The position numbers and the translations under genes were made by a program. Positions 55,219 through 64,000 of a stretch of DNA of 64,000 nucleotides are shown one piece after another; position 1 is the first letter of the stretch, and each line of letters begins with the position of its first letter. The DNA is from Pseudomonadota bacterium (lineage in GTDB: Bacteria > Pseudomonadota > Gammaproteobacteria > Burkholderiales > Burkholderiaceae_C): assembly GCA_963205115.1 (NCBI GenBank), contig CAUJHV010000014.1, forward strand, positions 124,001-188,000, in the 5' to 3' direction. The notes beneath the pieces are model-generated. The model was not told where the DNA came from and did not search any database. It saw nothing but the letters and a program-made list of their open reading frames with translations.

Positions 55219-57909
55219 ATGAGCATCCGTCATCTCGACTCCTTCTTCGACCCTCATTCGGTCGCGGTCATCGGCGCCAGCGCGCGGCCATCCAGTGTGG
55301 GCGCGACCGTCTGGCGCAATCTGAGCGAGGGCGGCTTTGCCGGGCCACGCTGGGCCGTCAATCCGAAGCGCACCGAGATCAATGGCGAGCCCGCCTTCGC
55401 CACCATCGCGGACTTGCCGCAGGCACCCGACCTGGCCGTCATCTGCACCCCGCCGGCGACCGTGCCCGGGCTCATCGACGAACTGGGCCGGCGCGGCACG
55501 CGCGCCGCGATCGTGCTGACCGCCGGGCTGGACGCCACAACCCGTCAAGCCATGCTGGCCGCCGCGCGGCAGCACGTGCTGCGCATCCTCGGCCCCAACT
55601 GCCTCGGCCTGCTCTCCCCGCACGCGGCATTGAACGCGAGCTTCGCGCACCGACAGGCCGGTGCCGGCTCCTTGGCCTTCGTCTCGCAATCCGGCGCGCT
55701 CGTCACCGCCATGCTGGACTGGGCCGCAGGGCGGTCCATCGGTTTTTCGCAGCTGGTGTCGCTGGGCGAGCGCAGCGATGTCGACTTCGGCGACCTGCTG
55801 GACTGGCTGGCCAGTGACCCGCACACGCGCGCCATCCTGCTCTACATCGAATCGATCGAAGCGCCACGAAAGTTCATGTCGGCCGCACGCGCGGCGGCAC
55901 GCAACAAGCCGGTGCTGGTGGTCAAGGCCGGGCGCAGTGCGCAGGGGCAGGCCGCGGCCGCCTCGCACACCGGCGCGCTGGCGGGATCGGACCTCGTCTA
56001 CGACGCGGCCATTCGCCGTGCCGGCATGCTGCGCGTGGATTCGCTGCAGGACCTCTTCGTGGCCGCCGAGGCGCTGTCGCACCTGCGCACGCGGGCCCTG
56101 GGGACCGAGCGGACCTCGCTCGAGCAGCTGACCATCGTGACCAACGGCGGCGGCGCCGGCGTCATGGCGGCCGATGCGGCGGCGGCGGCGGAACTGCAGT
56201 TGGCAACCGTGCCGGCGCCGGTACGCGAGGCCCTGGATCGCATCCTGCCGGCCAATTGGAGCCACGCCAATCCGGTGGACCTGATCGGCGATGCGCCGGT
56301 CGAGCGCTACGTCCAGACCCTGCAGCAGTTGCTCGCCGATCCCGCCACCGGCAGCCTTCTGTTCATGCACGCGCCGACGGCCATCGTGCCCAGCGTCGAG
56401 ATTGCGCGCGCGCTGGCGCCAGTGCTCGAGCCGGCGCGCGAGCGCGTGTTGAGCTGCTGGCTGGGCGACCCCGGTGTGGCCGACGCCCGCCGCGTCTTCC
56501 AGGAGGCGCGCCTGCCGCAGTACGACACGCCCGAGCAGGCCGTGCGCGCATTCGGCATGCTGGTGACCTACCGACGCAACCAGGAACAGCTGATCGAGGC
56601 CCCGCCGGCGCGCACACCGCAAGGCCTGATCGACCGCGCCGCCGTTTCCCGCATCGTCGACGCCGTGCTCACCGAAGGCCGCGAGTGGCTCTCGGAGCCC
56701 GAGGCCAAGGCCTTGCTGGCCGCCTGCGGCGTGCCGGTGGTGGAGACGCTGACCGCGGGCCCCAGCGCCACGCAGGCCGCCTACGTGGCCGAGCAGATCG
56801 GATTCCCGGTCGCGCTGAAGATCCTGTCGCCACAGATCACGCACAAGAGCGACGTCGGTGGCGTGGCGCTGAATCTGGAGGATGCCCCGGCCGTGCGGGA
56901 CCACGCGGCAGCCATGCTGCGCCGGGTGGCCGAATTGCGGCCGGATGCGCAGGTCACGGGGCTGACGGTCCAGTCGATGATCCGGCGTCCGCGGGCGCTG
57001 GAGCTCATCGTCGGCGCGCACGTCGACCCGCTGTTCGGTCCGGTGATCCTGTTCGGGCAGGGTGGCACATCGGTGGAGGTGGTCGCCGACCGCGCCATCG
57101 CGCTGCCGCCGCTGAATGTCCCGCTGGCGCGCGCGCTGGTGGCCCAGACACGCATCGCACGGCTGCTCGCCGGTTGGCGGGATGTTCCGCCCGCGGACAT
57201 GGATGCCGTACTTGCCGTGCTGACGGCCGTCGCCGAATTGCTGGCTGTGGAGCCGCGGATCGCCGAGCTGGACATCAATCCCTTGCTCGCCGATGCACAG
57301 GGTGTGATCGCGCTGGATGCCCGTGTGCGTGTCAGCCAGAAGGCGCCCGCCGGGGCCGAGCACTTCGCGATCCGGCCCTACCCGGCCGAACTCGCAGAAA
57401 CCATCGACTGGCACGGACAGTCGGTGACGCTGCGGCCGATCCGCCCGGAAGACGAGGGCCAGCACCGCGCCTTCCTCGAACGCCTGGACCCGCTGGACAT
57501 CCGCATGCGCGTCTTCTACAGCCGCCGCAGCATGGAGCGCAGCGAGCTGGCGCGGCTCACGCAGATCGACTACGAACGCGAAATGGCCTTCATCGCGACG
57601 GTCCACAGCCCCGGTGGCGGCGATGAGACGCTGGCCGTGGCCCGCGCCATCTGCGACCCCGACAACCACGACGCCGAATTCGGCATCGTGGTACGCAGCG
57701 ACCTCAAGGGCGGCGGACTGGGTCTGGTCATGATGCGCAAGCTGATCGCCTACCTGCAGGCGCGCGGCACCCGTCGCCTGGTCGGCGTGGTGCTGCGTGA
57801 GAACACGCGCATGCTGGAACTCGCGCAGGAGCTGGGATTCCAGCCGGCGGCTGAGCAACCGGATCCGCAGTCACGCCTGATCGAGTTGCCTCTGCAATCG
57901 GCGGCTTGA
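55219..57909 (+). CDS. PatZ-like protein acetyltransferase / acyl-CoA synthetase fusion
   Basis: 896 residues from the ATG at 55219 (GAAGG upstream). Domains in order: CoA-binding Rossmann part (about 10-130, SVAVIGASARPSSVGATV), CoA-ligase region with the conserved SHTGALAGSD, ATP-grasp domain (about 490-700, PVALKILSPQITHKSDVGGV) and a C-terminal GNAT domain (about 735-890, FGIVVRSDLKGGGLGLVMMR). Fusions of this type acetylate lysines, for example on acetyl-CoA synthetase; the synthetase half usually lacks activity. It shares a divergent promoter region with the stress protein gene. Confidence 0.92.
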   Translation: MSIRHLDSFFDPHSVAVIGASARPSSVGATVWRNLSEGGFAGPRWAVNPKRTEINGEPAFATIADLPQAPDLAVICTPPATVPGLIDELGRRGTRAAIVLTAGLDATTRQAMLAAARQHVLRILGPNCLGLLSPHAALNASFAHRQAGAGSLAFVSQSGALVTAMLDWAAGRSIGFSQLVSLGERSDVDFGDLLDWLASDPHTRAILLYIESIEAPRKFMSAARAAARNKPVLVVKAGRSAQGQAAAASHTGALAGSDLVYDAAIRRAGMLRVDSLQDLFVAAEALSHLRTRALGTERTSLEQLTIVTNGGGAGVMAADAAAAAELQLATVPAPVREALDRILPANWSHANPVDLIGDAPVERYVQTLQQLLADPATGSLLFMHAPTAIVPSVEIARALAPVLEPARERVLSCWLGDPGVADARRVFQEARLPQYDTPEQAVRAFGMLVTYRRNQEQLIEAPPARTPQGLIDRAAVSRIVDAVLTEGREWLSEPEAKALLAACGVPVVETLTAGPSATQAAYVAEQIGFPVALKILSPQITHKSDVGGVALNLEDAPAVRDHAAAMLRRVAELRPDAQVTGLTVQSMIRRPRALELIVGAHVDPLFGPVILFGQGGTSVEVVADRAIALPPLNVPLARALVAQTRIARLLAGWRDVPPADMDAVLAVLTAVAELLAVEPRIAELDINPLLADAQGVIALDARVRVSQKAPAGAEHFAIRPYPAELAETIDWHGQSVTLRPIRPEDEGQHRAFLERLDPLDIRMRVFYSRRSMERSELARLTQIDYEREMAFIATVHSPGGGDETLAVARAICDPDNHDAEFGIVVRSDLKGGGLGLVMMRKLIAYLQARGTRRLVGVVLRENTRMLELAQELGFQPAAEQPDPQSRLIELPLQSAA

Positions 57910-58010
57910 GTCGCCTGCGGCACGGGCCGGTGGGTGCGCATCGGGAGTGCCCGCGTGAACAGGCCTGCTGCGCCAAACTCTGCCGCCGCCGGCGGTTCCG
58001 GTCGGCCATG

Positions 58011-58044
58011 AAAAACGGCCGCTGAACCCGAAGGTCAGCGGCCG
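58011..58044 (-). terminator. Rho-independent terminator of the DUF5666 gene
   Basis: On the minus strand a ten-pair perfect stem CGGCCGCTGA / TCAGCGGCCG with a nine-base loop is followed by five T. It lies 38 bases past the stop of the lipoprotein gene. The plus-strand PatZ gene ends upstream of the same hairpin but has no T-run on its side. Confidence 0.88.
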
Positions 58045-58081
58045 CCGCCATCGGCCCGCCGCGCGGCGGGCCTGTGGGCAC

Positions 58082-59989
58082 TTACTGCATGAAGCGCAGC
58101 TGGGTCGCCACCAGGACGCGTGCGCCATCGCGCTCGACCAGCTGGCCCGTGGCCAGAACCGCCACGCCGTTCACCAGATCGGACGCCTGGCCGTCGACCA
58201 GCGTCGCGCCCGACGCGTCGACCCGCTGGCCGCCCACGCGGAAGTCCGCCAGCGAGACGTAGCCGCTGACCGAACCGGCCACGCGCGGAACGTACTGGTC
58301 CGCCTTGACGACCTCGATCCACGTGGCGTTGACGCTGCGGGTGGCCGGGTCGAAGCGGCCCTTGGCGAAGACCAGCACGCCGTTGGCGATGTCGGCAGCG
58401 GTGCCGCCTTCGATCACGGTTTCGGCCGTGTAGTTGACGCCGACGTTCGGCAGCTTGAAGCGGTAGGTCACGGCGTCGAACGCACGGCCACCCACCACAA
58501 CCACCGAGCTGCTGGCCAGGTCGGGCAGCACCAGCACCCGCGTGGCGGCCAGCACCCCGGCGGCATCGACCGTACCCTTGACGGCCACGCGCTTGCCGCT
58601 GGCCAGTGACGACAGCGTGCCGCCGTCGACGCTCACCGAATCGGCCAGGCGCACGGCCAGGTTCAGGAGCTTGAAGCTGCGGGCTTCCGCATTCCAGTCA
58701 CGCATCTCGCCGCTTACTTCCATCGTTTGCTGTGCGGCAGGTGACAGGAACTCCACGCGCTCGGCCTTGAAGATGTTGCCATCCGCATGACCCGTGGCGA
58801 TGATGCCCGCGCCGTTGCCCAGGTCCGTGATCACGCCCCCGGCGAATGCGGCCTCGGACGCGTCGACGGTCATGCCGCGCAGCTTGAAGCTGGCGCTCGA
58901 CAGGAAGCCGCTGATCTGTCCCTTGAGCGAAGACAGCGCATCGCTCGGCGTCTTGATCACGCGCAGCTTGGCGGCCGTCAGCACACCCGCGCTGACCGTG
59001 CCCTCGACAGCAACGGACGCCCCGTCGACCACGTCTGCAGCGGTGCCGCCATCAAGCGTGGCGCCCTGGGCATTCACTCGCACGCCGGCCACGCGGAAGT
59101 CGGCCATCGACACATAGCCGGTGACACGCCCGCCCACGGCCGCCGTCGCGCCGTCCTCCGCCGCCTTGATGCGGATGGACTTCGCATAGAAGCGGCTGGC
59201 CGCCGGCGCGGTGTCACCGAACAGCACGACCAACTGGCCATCGGCCAGCGTGGCGCCCGCTGGGCTGAGCGCCGCGTCGCTGTAGTACACGGTCAGGTCA
59301 TGCAGGCGGAAGGTCTTGCCCACCGTGTCCAGTCGGCTGACCATGCCGCCCAGGCGCACGGCCGGGTCACCCGCTTCGCGCGGCTTGCGCTCGACGCGGG
59401 TGGCCTGCAGGACGCGATCGGCGGCGACGGTGCCGTGCACTTCGACGCGGTCGCTCAGGGCCAGGCCGTCGAAGCCGGAGACACCTTCGAATACGGTCGG
59501 CGTGGCGCCCGTCGTCGACACCTTCACGGTCTGGCCATAGACGGTGAAGGTCATGGCCGACGGGTCGACACCCGCCACGGGCCCGGCCAGTGCTGCGCGC
59601 ACCGTCACGTCTTCCAGCTTGCCGTCGCGGACACGGGCGTCGATGGACATGCCCATCTTGACGTCACCCAGCGCGCCGGCCTTTGCCGTGGCCTCGCCGT
59701 TGTCGATGCCGACCACGGCCTGCGTGTCGTCGTAGCGGATGCCATCGATGATCACGCTGCCGAAGCCGGTCACCGTGCCGCTGACCGACAAGGCCCCGGC
59801 GCTGGGCGTGCCGGTGACGGCCGCGGCCGAGCCCGCGGTGCCGGAAGGACTCGGCACCATCGTGTTCGACGTGCCCTGCCGGGTGTCGTCAGCCCCGCCG
59901 CCGCCGCCGCAGGCGGCCAGCAGCGAGAGCACGGACACCACCGCGAGTGTGGCCACCCGGGAGGGGAAAAGGGGAACAGAGATCTTCAT
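58082..59989 (-). CDS. DUF5666 multi-repeat lipoprotein
   Basis: 635 residues from the ATG at 59989. A signal sequence ends in the lipobox LAAC (C27), followed by five glycines, so it is a lipoprotein. The remainder consists of six to seven repeated units of about 60-70 residues, each with a pattern like GTVTGFGSVIIDGIRYD then VxVxGTVxxGVLxAxxVxV (DUF5666). Two units (GYVSMADFRVAGVRVNAQGA and GYVSLADFRVGGQRVDASGA) are strikingly alike. Function unknown; surface or periplasmic beta-rich protein. A terminator follows at 58011-58044. Confidence 0.85.
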   Translation of the reverse strand: MKISVPLFPSRVATLAVVSVLSLLAACGGGGGADDTRQGTSNTMVPSPSGTAGSAAAVTGTPSAGALSVSGTVTGFGSVIIDGIRYDDTQAVVGIDNGEATAKAGALGDVKMGMSIDARVRDGKLEDVTVRAALAGPVAGVDPSAMTFTVYGQTVKVSTTGATPTVFEGVSGFDGLALSDRVEVHGTVAADRVLQATRVERKPREAGDPAVRLGGMVSRLDTVGKTFRLHDLTVYYSDAALSPAGATLADGQLVVLFGDTAPAASRFYAKSIRIKAAEDGATAAVGGRVTGYVSMADFRVAGVRVNAQGATLDGGTAADVVDGASVAVEGTVSAGVLTAAKLRVIKTPSDALSSLKGQISGFLSSASFKLRGMTVDASEAAFAGGVITDLGNGAGIIATGHADGNIFKAERVEFLSPAAQQTMEVSGEMRDWNAEARSFKLLNLAVRLADSVSVDGGTLSSLASGKRVAVKGTVDAAGVLAATRVLVLPDLASSSVVVVGGRAFDAVTYRFKLPNVGVNYTAETVIEGGTAADIANGVLVFAKGRFDPATRSVNATWIEVVKADQYVPRVAGSVSGYVSLADFRVGGQRVDASGATLVDGQASDLVNGVAVLATGQLVERDGARVLVATQLRFMQ

Positions 59990-60420
59990 GGACGCTCCGG
60001 GACAAGGAAGGTGGAGGCCCACGAAAGAACGGAGGCGAACGCCAGTCTGGCGGTCCGGCTGCCATGGGTGCGGCATCGGCCGCCCGGTAGGCCCGTGACT
60101 TTGCGCCCCCACCTTTCGATGGGTTTGCCCAAGGACGGCCGATGGCCGCCCTTCAGACACTGTGAAGTGGACGGAAGCCCGCCCACGTCGTGAGGTCCGC
60201 TGCGGGGCAGGATCGCTGCGGCCGACACGACCACGCAGCACCGCGCGGAGCGCGGTGAGCGGGGGTCGGTGGCGGCACGCATGCGATGAAGTCCGAGCGG
60301 TTGTCCCTGGTTATCGGCAGACCGTCGATCGACTTGTCTGCGGCCGCGCGTTCAGATTCCGCGCTTGCAGCCCCTGCGGCGACCGCCTGCCCAGCCCGAG
60401 CCGCGTGGAATACTTCGCCA
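59990..60420. other. 431-base region without a supported gene
   Basis: It holds the upstream region of the lipoprotein gene (minus) and of the DUF805 gene (plus). I see no RNA gene, repeat or convincing promoter. Open frames cross it but lack family motifs and ribosome sites. Confidence 0.55.
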
Positions 60421-60789
60421 ATGAGTCCTGTCGCAAAACCGGATCCTGATTCCTGGCGCTTCGTCTTCGGGTATTGGCGCGGCCGGGTCTCGCGGCGCAC
60501 CTTCTGGCTGTACGGCGTCTGCGCGCTGGCCGGCCTGGCGCTCCTGGCCAATGCCCTGCTGGGTATCGCCGGGGTGCGGCAGGAACGCGCCGAGTGGTTT
60601 GTCGACCTCTTGCTGGTCTACCCGGCGGCGGCTGTCAGCGCCAAGCGCTGGCAAGACCGTGGCCGCTCGTCCGCCTGGGTGCTGCTCGTGCTCGTGCCCG
60701 TGGTGGGCTGGCTGTGGGCGCTGATCGACAACGGCTTCGTGCGCGGCGACGCGCGTGAGAACGCCTACGGTGCGCCGCCGGTGCAATGA
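60421..60789 (+). CDS. DUF805 membrane protein
   Basis: 122 residues from the ATG at 60421. The pattern WRGRVSRRTFWLYGV, then a membrane span, VSAKRWQDRGRSSAWVLLVLVP and a final LIDNGFVRGDARENAYG is DUF805. Inner-membrane protein with about three spans; role unknown. Same strand as the TonB receptor, 91 bases upstream. Confidence 0.88.
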   Translation: MSPVAKPDPDSWRFVFGYWRGRVSRRTFWLYGVCALAGLALLANALLGIAGVRQERAEWFVDLLLVYPAAAVSAKRWQDRGRSSAWVLLVLVPVVGWLWALIDNGFVRGDARENAYGAPPVQ

Positions 60790-60880
60790 CCCGCCTTGTT
60801 CACATCTGGAGCAGGGTGTCCGCTGCCTGGGGTTTTCTCGACCTTGGCGCTGGTGCGCAGTCCCGGTGTGATGCGCGGCG

Positions 60881-63052
60881 ATGAAAAAGCCAGCGGTGCG
60901 ACCTTCCTTTTTGCCCAACCGTGTCTGCCGATGGGCGGGCTTGGCCGTGGCCTGCGCCGCTCTGCCCACGGTGGCCGGCGCTCAGACGGCGCCACCAGGC
61001 AGCGCCGCACCGGACGACACGATCGTCGTCACGGGCTCGATCACCCAACGGCGCCTGGATGAGGCGCCCTACGCCATCAGCGCGGTCGGCCGCGACGACT
61101 TGCGGGCCGCCGGCCCCATGATCAACCTCAGCGAGGCCCTGGCACGCGTGCCGGGCCTGGTGGTCAACAACCGCTCGAACTTCGCGCAGGACCTGCAGAT
61201 CGGCTCGCGTGGCTTCGGTGCACGCGCGACCTTCGGGGTGCGCGGCATCCGCTTGTACGCGGACGGCATTCCCGCCAGCGGGCCCGACGGTCAAGGCCAG
61301 GTCTCGCACATGGATCTGGCCGGCGCACAGCGCGTGGAAGTGCTGCGCGGGCCCTTTTCGACGCTCTACGGCAACAGCTCGGGCGGTGTCATCGCCATCT
61401 TCACGGCGCCCGTCAAGCGCGCGGAATGGGAAGCCGGCGTGGACGTGGGCAGTTTCGGCCTGCGCCAGGGCCGCGCCTCGCTGGCCCTGCCGCTGCCGTC
61501 CGGATTCGACGTGCGCGCCAGCGTGTCGTCCGCGCAGATCGAGGGCTTCCGACCGCAGAGCTCGGCCGACAAGCGGCAAGGCAACCTTCGGCTGGGCTAC
61601 ACCGGCGAGCGCGATACGGTCACTGTCGTGCTCAACGCGCTCGACCAGCCGGCGCTCGACCCGCTGGGGCTGTCCCAGGCCCAGTTTGCGCTGGGTCCGC
61701 AGCAGGTGGCCTCGGTGGCGCAGCAGTTCCAGACGCGCAAGACGCAGGAACAGACCCAGCTGGGCATGAACTGGCGGCACCGCTTCGACGACGGCGCACT
61801 GCGCGAAAGCAGCCTGTCGCTGTACTCCGGCACGCGCGATGTCACGCAGTGGCTGGCCATCGCCGCCGGCACACAGGCTGGGGCCCGCCACGGCGGAGGG
61901 GTCGTGGACTTCGGCCGCCAATACGAGGGCGCCGAAGCCCGCCTGCGCTGGGCATTGGGTGCCGTCGACGTGACCGCCGGGGCTTCGGTGGATCGCCAGC
62001 GCGACGACCGCCGCGGCTACGAAAACTTCACCGGCACCGGCGCCGCCCAGGTGCTGGGCGTGATCGGCAAGCTGCGCCGCGACGAAGTCAATTTCGCACG
62101 CGCCAACGACCTGTTCGCCCAAGCCGACTGGGCCGTGATGCCGGGTCTCAGCGCCAGCGCGGGTGTGCGCAGCGGACGCGTCGAGATGTCCTCGCGCGAT
62201 GCCTACCTGTCCAATGGCGATGACTCGGGCGCCGTCGACTACCGCTACACCAATCCGGTTCTGGGCCTGCGCTGGCAGCTGGCGCCCGGCCTGCAGCTCT
62301 TCGGCAGCATCGCGCGCGGCTACGAGTCACCGACCCTGGGCGAACTGGCCTACCGCGCAGACGGCACCGGAGGTTTCAACACGGCCCTGCGCGGACAGAC
62401 CAGCCGCCAGGCCGAGGTCGGGCTTCGCTTGCGGCGTGAAGCGTGGAAGTTCGACGCCACGGCATTTGCCGTGCGCACGAGCGACGAGATCGGCGTGGCC
62501 ACCAACGCCGGTGGACGCTCCGCCTTCCAGAATGTCGGGCGCACCTCGCGCTCGGGTCTCGAGCTGTCAGGCGACTGGACGGTGACCTCCGCGCTGCGCG
62601 CGCAAGTGGCGCTGACCGCCTTGCGCGCCACCTACGACGACGGCTTCCTGACCTGTGCCGGCATACCCTGCACGACGCCCACGGCAGCCGTGGCCGCCGG
62701 CAACCGCATCGCCGGCGCGCCCAAGCGCACCGCGTGGTCCGAGCTGAGCTGGCACGGCGGCCGCTGGGGCACCTGGGGCCTCGAGTGGCGCGGCAGCGGC
62801 AGCTACTACGCCAACGACCGCAACACCGCGGATGCCACGGTGCAGGGCTGGGGCGTGGCCGGCCTGCGCTGGTCCAAGGCGCTCGATCTGGGGCCCGGCG
62901 CGACGCGTTGGGAGTGGCTGGTGCGTGTGGACAACCTCACCGATCGGCACTATGCCGGCAGCGTCATCGTCAACGACGCCAACGGGCGCTACTTCGAGCC
63001 GGGCGCGCCGCGCAGCGTGCTGGTGGCCCTGCGGCTCAACGGCGGGCTGTAA
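60881..63052 (+). CDS. TonB-dependent outer membrane receptor
   Basis: 723 residues. A signal peptide ends near residue 34 (TVAGAQ), then a TonB box-like DDTIVVTGS, a plug domain (about 50-165, LARVPGLVVNNRSNFAQDLQ and VEVLRGPFSTLYGNSSGGV) and a 22-strand barrel ending in an aromatic-poor LVALRLNGGL. Substrate unknown: catecholate or metal-chelate receptors share this build. It is followed 14 bases later by the SoxYZ-like gene, so the two may be one transcript, which would be an unusual pairing. Confidence 0.88.
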   Translation: MKKPAVRPSFLPNRVCRWAGLAVACAALPTVAGAQTAPPGSAAPDDTIVVTGSITQRRLDEAPYAISAVGRDDLRAAGPMINLSEALARVPGLVVNNRSNFAQDLQIGSRGFGARATFGVRGIRLYADGIPASGPDGQGQVSHMDLAGAQRVEVLRGPFSTLYGNSSGGVIAIFTAPVKRAEWEAGVDVGSFGLRQGRASLALPLPSGFDVRASVSSAQIEGFRPQSSADKRQGNLRLGYTGERDTVTVVLNALDQPALDPLGLSQAQFALGPQQVASVAQQFQTRKTQEQTQLGMNWRHRFDDGALRESSLSLYSGTRDVTQWLAIAAGTQAGARHGGGVVDFGRQYEGAEARLRWALGAVDVTAGASVDRQRDDRRGYENFTGTGAAQVLGVIGKLRRDEVNFARANDLFAQADWAVMPGLSASAGVRSGRVEMSSRDAYLSNGDDSGAVDYRYTNPVLGLRWQLAPGLQLFGSIARGYESPTLGELAYRADGTGGFNTALRGQTSRQAEVGLRLRREAWKFDATAFAVRTSDEIGVATNAGGRSAFQNVGRTSRSGLELSGDWTVTSALRAQVALTALRATYDDGFLTCAGIPCTTPTAAVAAGNRIAGAPKRTAWSELSWHGGRWGTWGLEWRGSGSYYANDRNTADATVQGWGVAGLRWSKALDLGPGATRWEWLVRVDNLTDRHYAGSVIVNDANGRYFEPGAPRSVLVALRLNGGL

Positions 63053-63066
63053 CCCAGCGCACGACC

Positions 63067-63915
63067 ATGACACGCTCGAGGCTTACCGTGCGTGAGACCA
63101 CTGCCGCGCAAGCGTCGTCGCACACCGCTCGCACACGCGCATCGGCTGCCACGCGCCGCGGTGCCTGCCTGGCGCTGGCGCTGCTGCCGCTGCTCGCCGC
63201 GGCCGACGAATTTGCCGGCGACCCCTACCGCTCGCATGTCTGGATCGACATGCGCCAGCAACTCGTCGGCAAGGCTGCCCTGCGCTACGACACGCGCGTG
63301 CAGGTGCAGGGCCCAAGCTTTGCCGAAGACCCGATGAACGTGCCGATCAGCGTGCGCGTCGATCCGGCCCTGGGCGCCGTGCAGCGGCTGGTGGTGCTGG
63401 TCGACCGCAACCCGATCAAGAAGGTCCTGGAGTACCAGCCGCTGGGCGCCCTGCCCTCGATCGCCTTCCGCTTCAAGCTGGAGCAAGGCTCGCCCGTGCG
63501 CGCCGTGGTGCAGCTGGCCGACGGCAGTTGGGTGGCGGGCGGCACCTTCGTCGATTCGTCCGGCGGCGGCTGCACGGTCTCGGGCGCCACGCGCAAGGAC
63601 GGCAGCTGGTCGCAGACGCTGGGCCAGGTCAGCGGCCGCATCTTCGAGCGCGCCGGCGAAGGCAACAGCTCGCGCGTGCGCGTGCAGGTGATGCATCCGA
63701 TGGACACCGGCCTGGTGGCCGGCGTGCCGGCCTTCTTCGTCAATCGCCTGTCGCTGCGCGATGGCAAGGGCCAGGAACTCGCGCGGCTGCTGGCCTACGA
63801 ACCCGTCAGCGAGAACCCCGTGTTTTCCTTCGACTTCGCCGCGCCGCCTGCCGGCGGGATGAGCATCGTCGGCACGGACAACAACGGCAACCGCATCGCG
63901 AGCCAGCTGAAGTGA
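63067..63915 (+). CDS. SoxYZ-like carrier protein (quinoprotein-dehydrogenase-associated type)
   Basis: 282 residues. A signal peptide ends near residue 46 (LLPLLAAADEF). A SoxY-like domain (about 50-175) ends in DSSGGGCTVSG, where the Cys takes the place of the SoxY swinging-arm Cys but within the chain. A SoxZ-like domain (about 190-282, VQVMHPMDTGLVAG and FFVNRLSLRDGKGQEL) is fused behind it. This fusion is known beside PQQ alcohol dehydrogenases (the TIGR04557 type). The stop overlaps the next GTG start (GTGA), so they are coupled. Confidence 0.8.
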   Translation: MTRSRLTVRETTAAQASSHTARTRASAATRRGACLALALLPLLAAADEFAGDPYRSHVWIDMRQQLVGKAALRYDTRVQVQGPSFAEDPMNVPISVRVDPALGAVQRLVVLVDRNPIKKVLEYQPLGALPSIAFRFKLEQGSPVRAVVQLADGSWVAGGTFVDSSGGGCTVSGATRKDGSWSQTLGQVSGRIFERAGEGNSSRVRVQVMHPMDTGLVAGVPAFFVNRLSLRDGKGQELARLLAYEPVSENPVFSFDFAAPPAGGMSIVGTDNNGNRIASQLK

Positions 63916-64000
63916 GCAGGCCACGCCATCCGCGCACGCGGGCCATCGCGCTGGTCGCCGCGCTGGCCCTGGCCGCCGGCATGTCCGCCGTGGCCGCCCC
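63912..64000 (+). CDS. Start of a secreted protein (cut by window end)
   Basis: GTG at 63912 overlapping the previous stop as GTGA. The visible 29 codons read MSRPRHPRTRAIALVAALAL and continue Ala-rich, which is a signal peptide. In known SoxYZ-like clusters this place is taken by a metallo-beta-lactamase-like protein, cytochrome or binding protein; nothing in the visible part decides which. Confidence 0.6.
   Translation, partial: MSRPRHPRTRAIALVAALALAAGMSAVAA

Noticed and set aside
55066..57858. 930-codon minus-strand open frame opposite the PatZ-like gene
   Set aside because: His/Arg/Gln-rich composition typical of a GC-rich antisense frame; the plus strand has a full set of domain motifs.
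58787..60193. Plus-strand open frame opposite the DUF5666 lipoprotein
   Set aside because: No recognisable domain or ribosome site; the minus strand has a lipobox, repeats and a terminator.

Overview
The window looks like a chromosomal segment of a GC-rich, flagellated betaproteobacterium of the order Burkholderiales (Comamonadaceae or Sphaerotilaceae type). The reasons are the FlhDC master regulator combined with FlhF, GspH/FimT, tripartite-tricarboxylate (TctC) and CaiB/HMG-lyase families, the long ArgG form and the PatZ-type acetyltransferase. The species cannot be named from sequence alone. No rRNA, tRNA, CRISPR array, transposase or phage gene was seen.

Region 1 (1-29.7 kb) is a nearly continuous flagellar regulon. 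On the minus strand are flhF (cut by the window edge), flhA, flhB, cheZ, cheY, motB, motA, a membrane-anchored methyltransferase, a degenerate HD-GYP protein, and flhC-flhD with a clear terminator behind flhC. On the plus strand, starting from a sigma-28-like promoter, are two flagellin paralogues of identical length, fliD, fliS, fliT, a YcgR-type PilZ brake and, unexpectedly, a FimT-like pseudopilin. FliE (minus) diverges from a tight fliFGHIJK-fliLMNOPQR run (plus) encoding the MS ring, switch, ATPase complex, hook-length control and export gate. flgA-N, fliA, flhG and the remaining che genes are outside the window.

Region 2 (29.7-34.3 kb) is the most unusual part. It holds a secreted HtrA-like pseudoprotease that has lost its His and Asp, diverging from a two-gene unit. 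That unit is a TIR protein with an intact candidate NADase glutamate, followed by a membrane-spanning STAND NTPase (nSTAND1 type) carrying a SPOR/LytR_C-like C-terminal domain. I infer a conflict or immune signalling module. Region 3 (34.3-43.6 kb) holds metabolic and repair genes: quinone oxidoreductase, two EamA exporters, a gamma-glutamyl-GABA-type hydrolase, a sulfatase-modifying-factor-like protein, a ligase-associated DEXH helicase, a DUF429 protein and a Rhizobium-type asparaginase.

Region 4 (43.7-49.7 kb) is a LysR-controlled catabolic operon transcribed HMG-CoA-lyase-like, CaiB CoA-transferase, TctC binding protein, swivel-first aconitase-like enzyme. It probably serves uptake and cleavage of a short branched di- or tricarboxylate. 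Region 5 (49.8-60.8 kb) contains argG, a VOC protein, a tandem pseudo-receiver protein, a small Cys-rich protein, a patatin, a UspA protein, a PatZ-like acyltransferase, a DUF5666 repeat lipoprotein and a DUF805 membrane protein. Region 6 (60.9 kb to the end) has a TonB-dependent receptor followed by a SoxYZ-like carrier and the start of a secreted protein, resembling the quinoprotein (PQQ) dehydrogenase accessory cluster.
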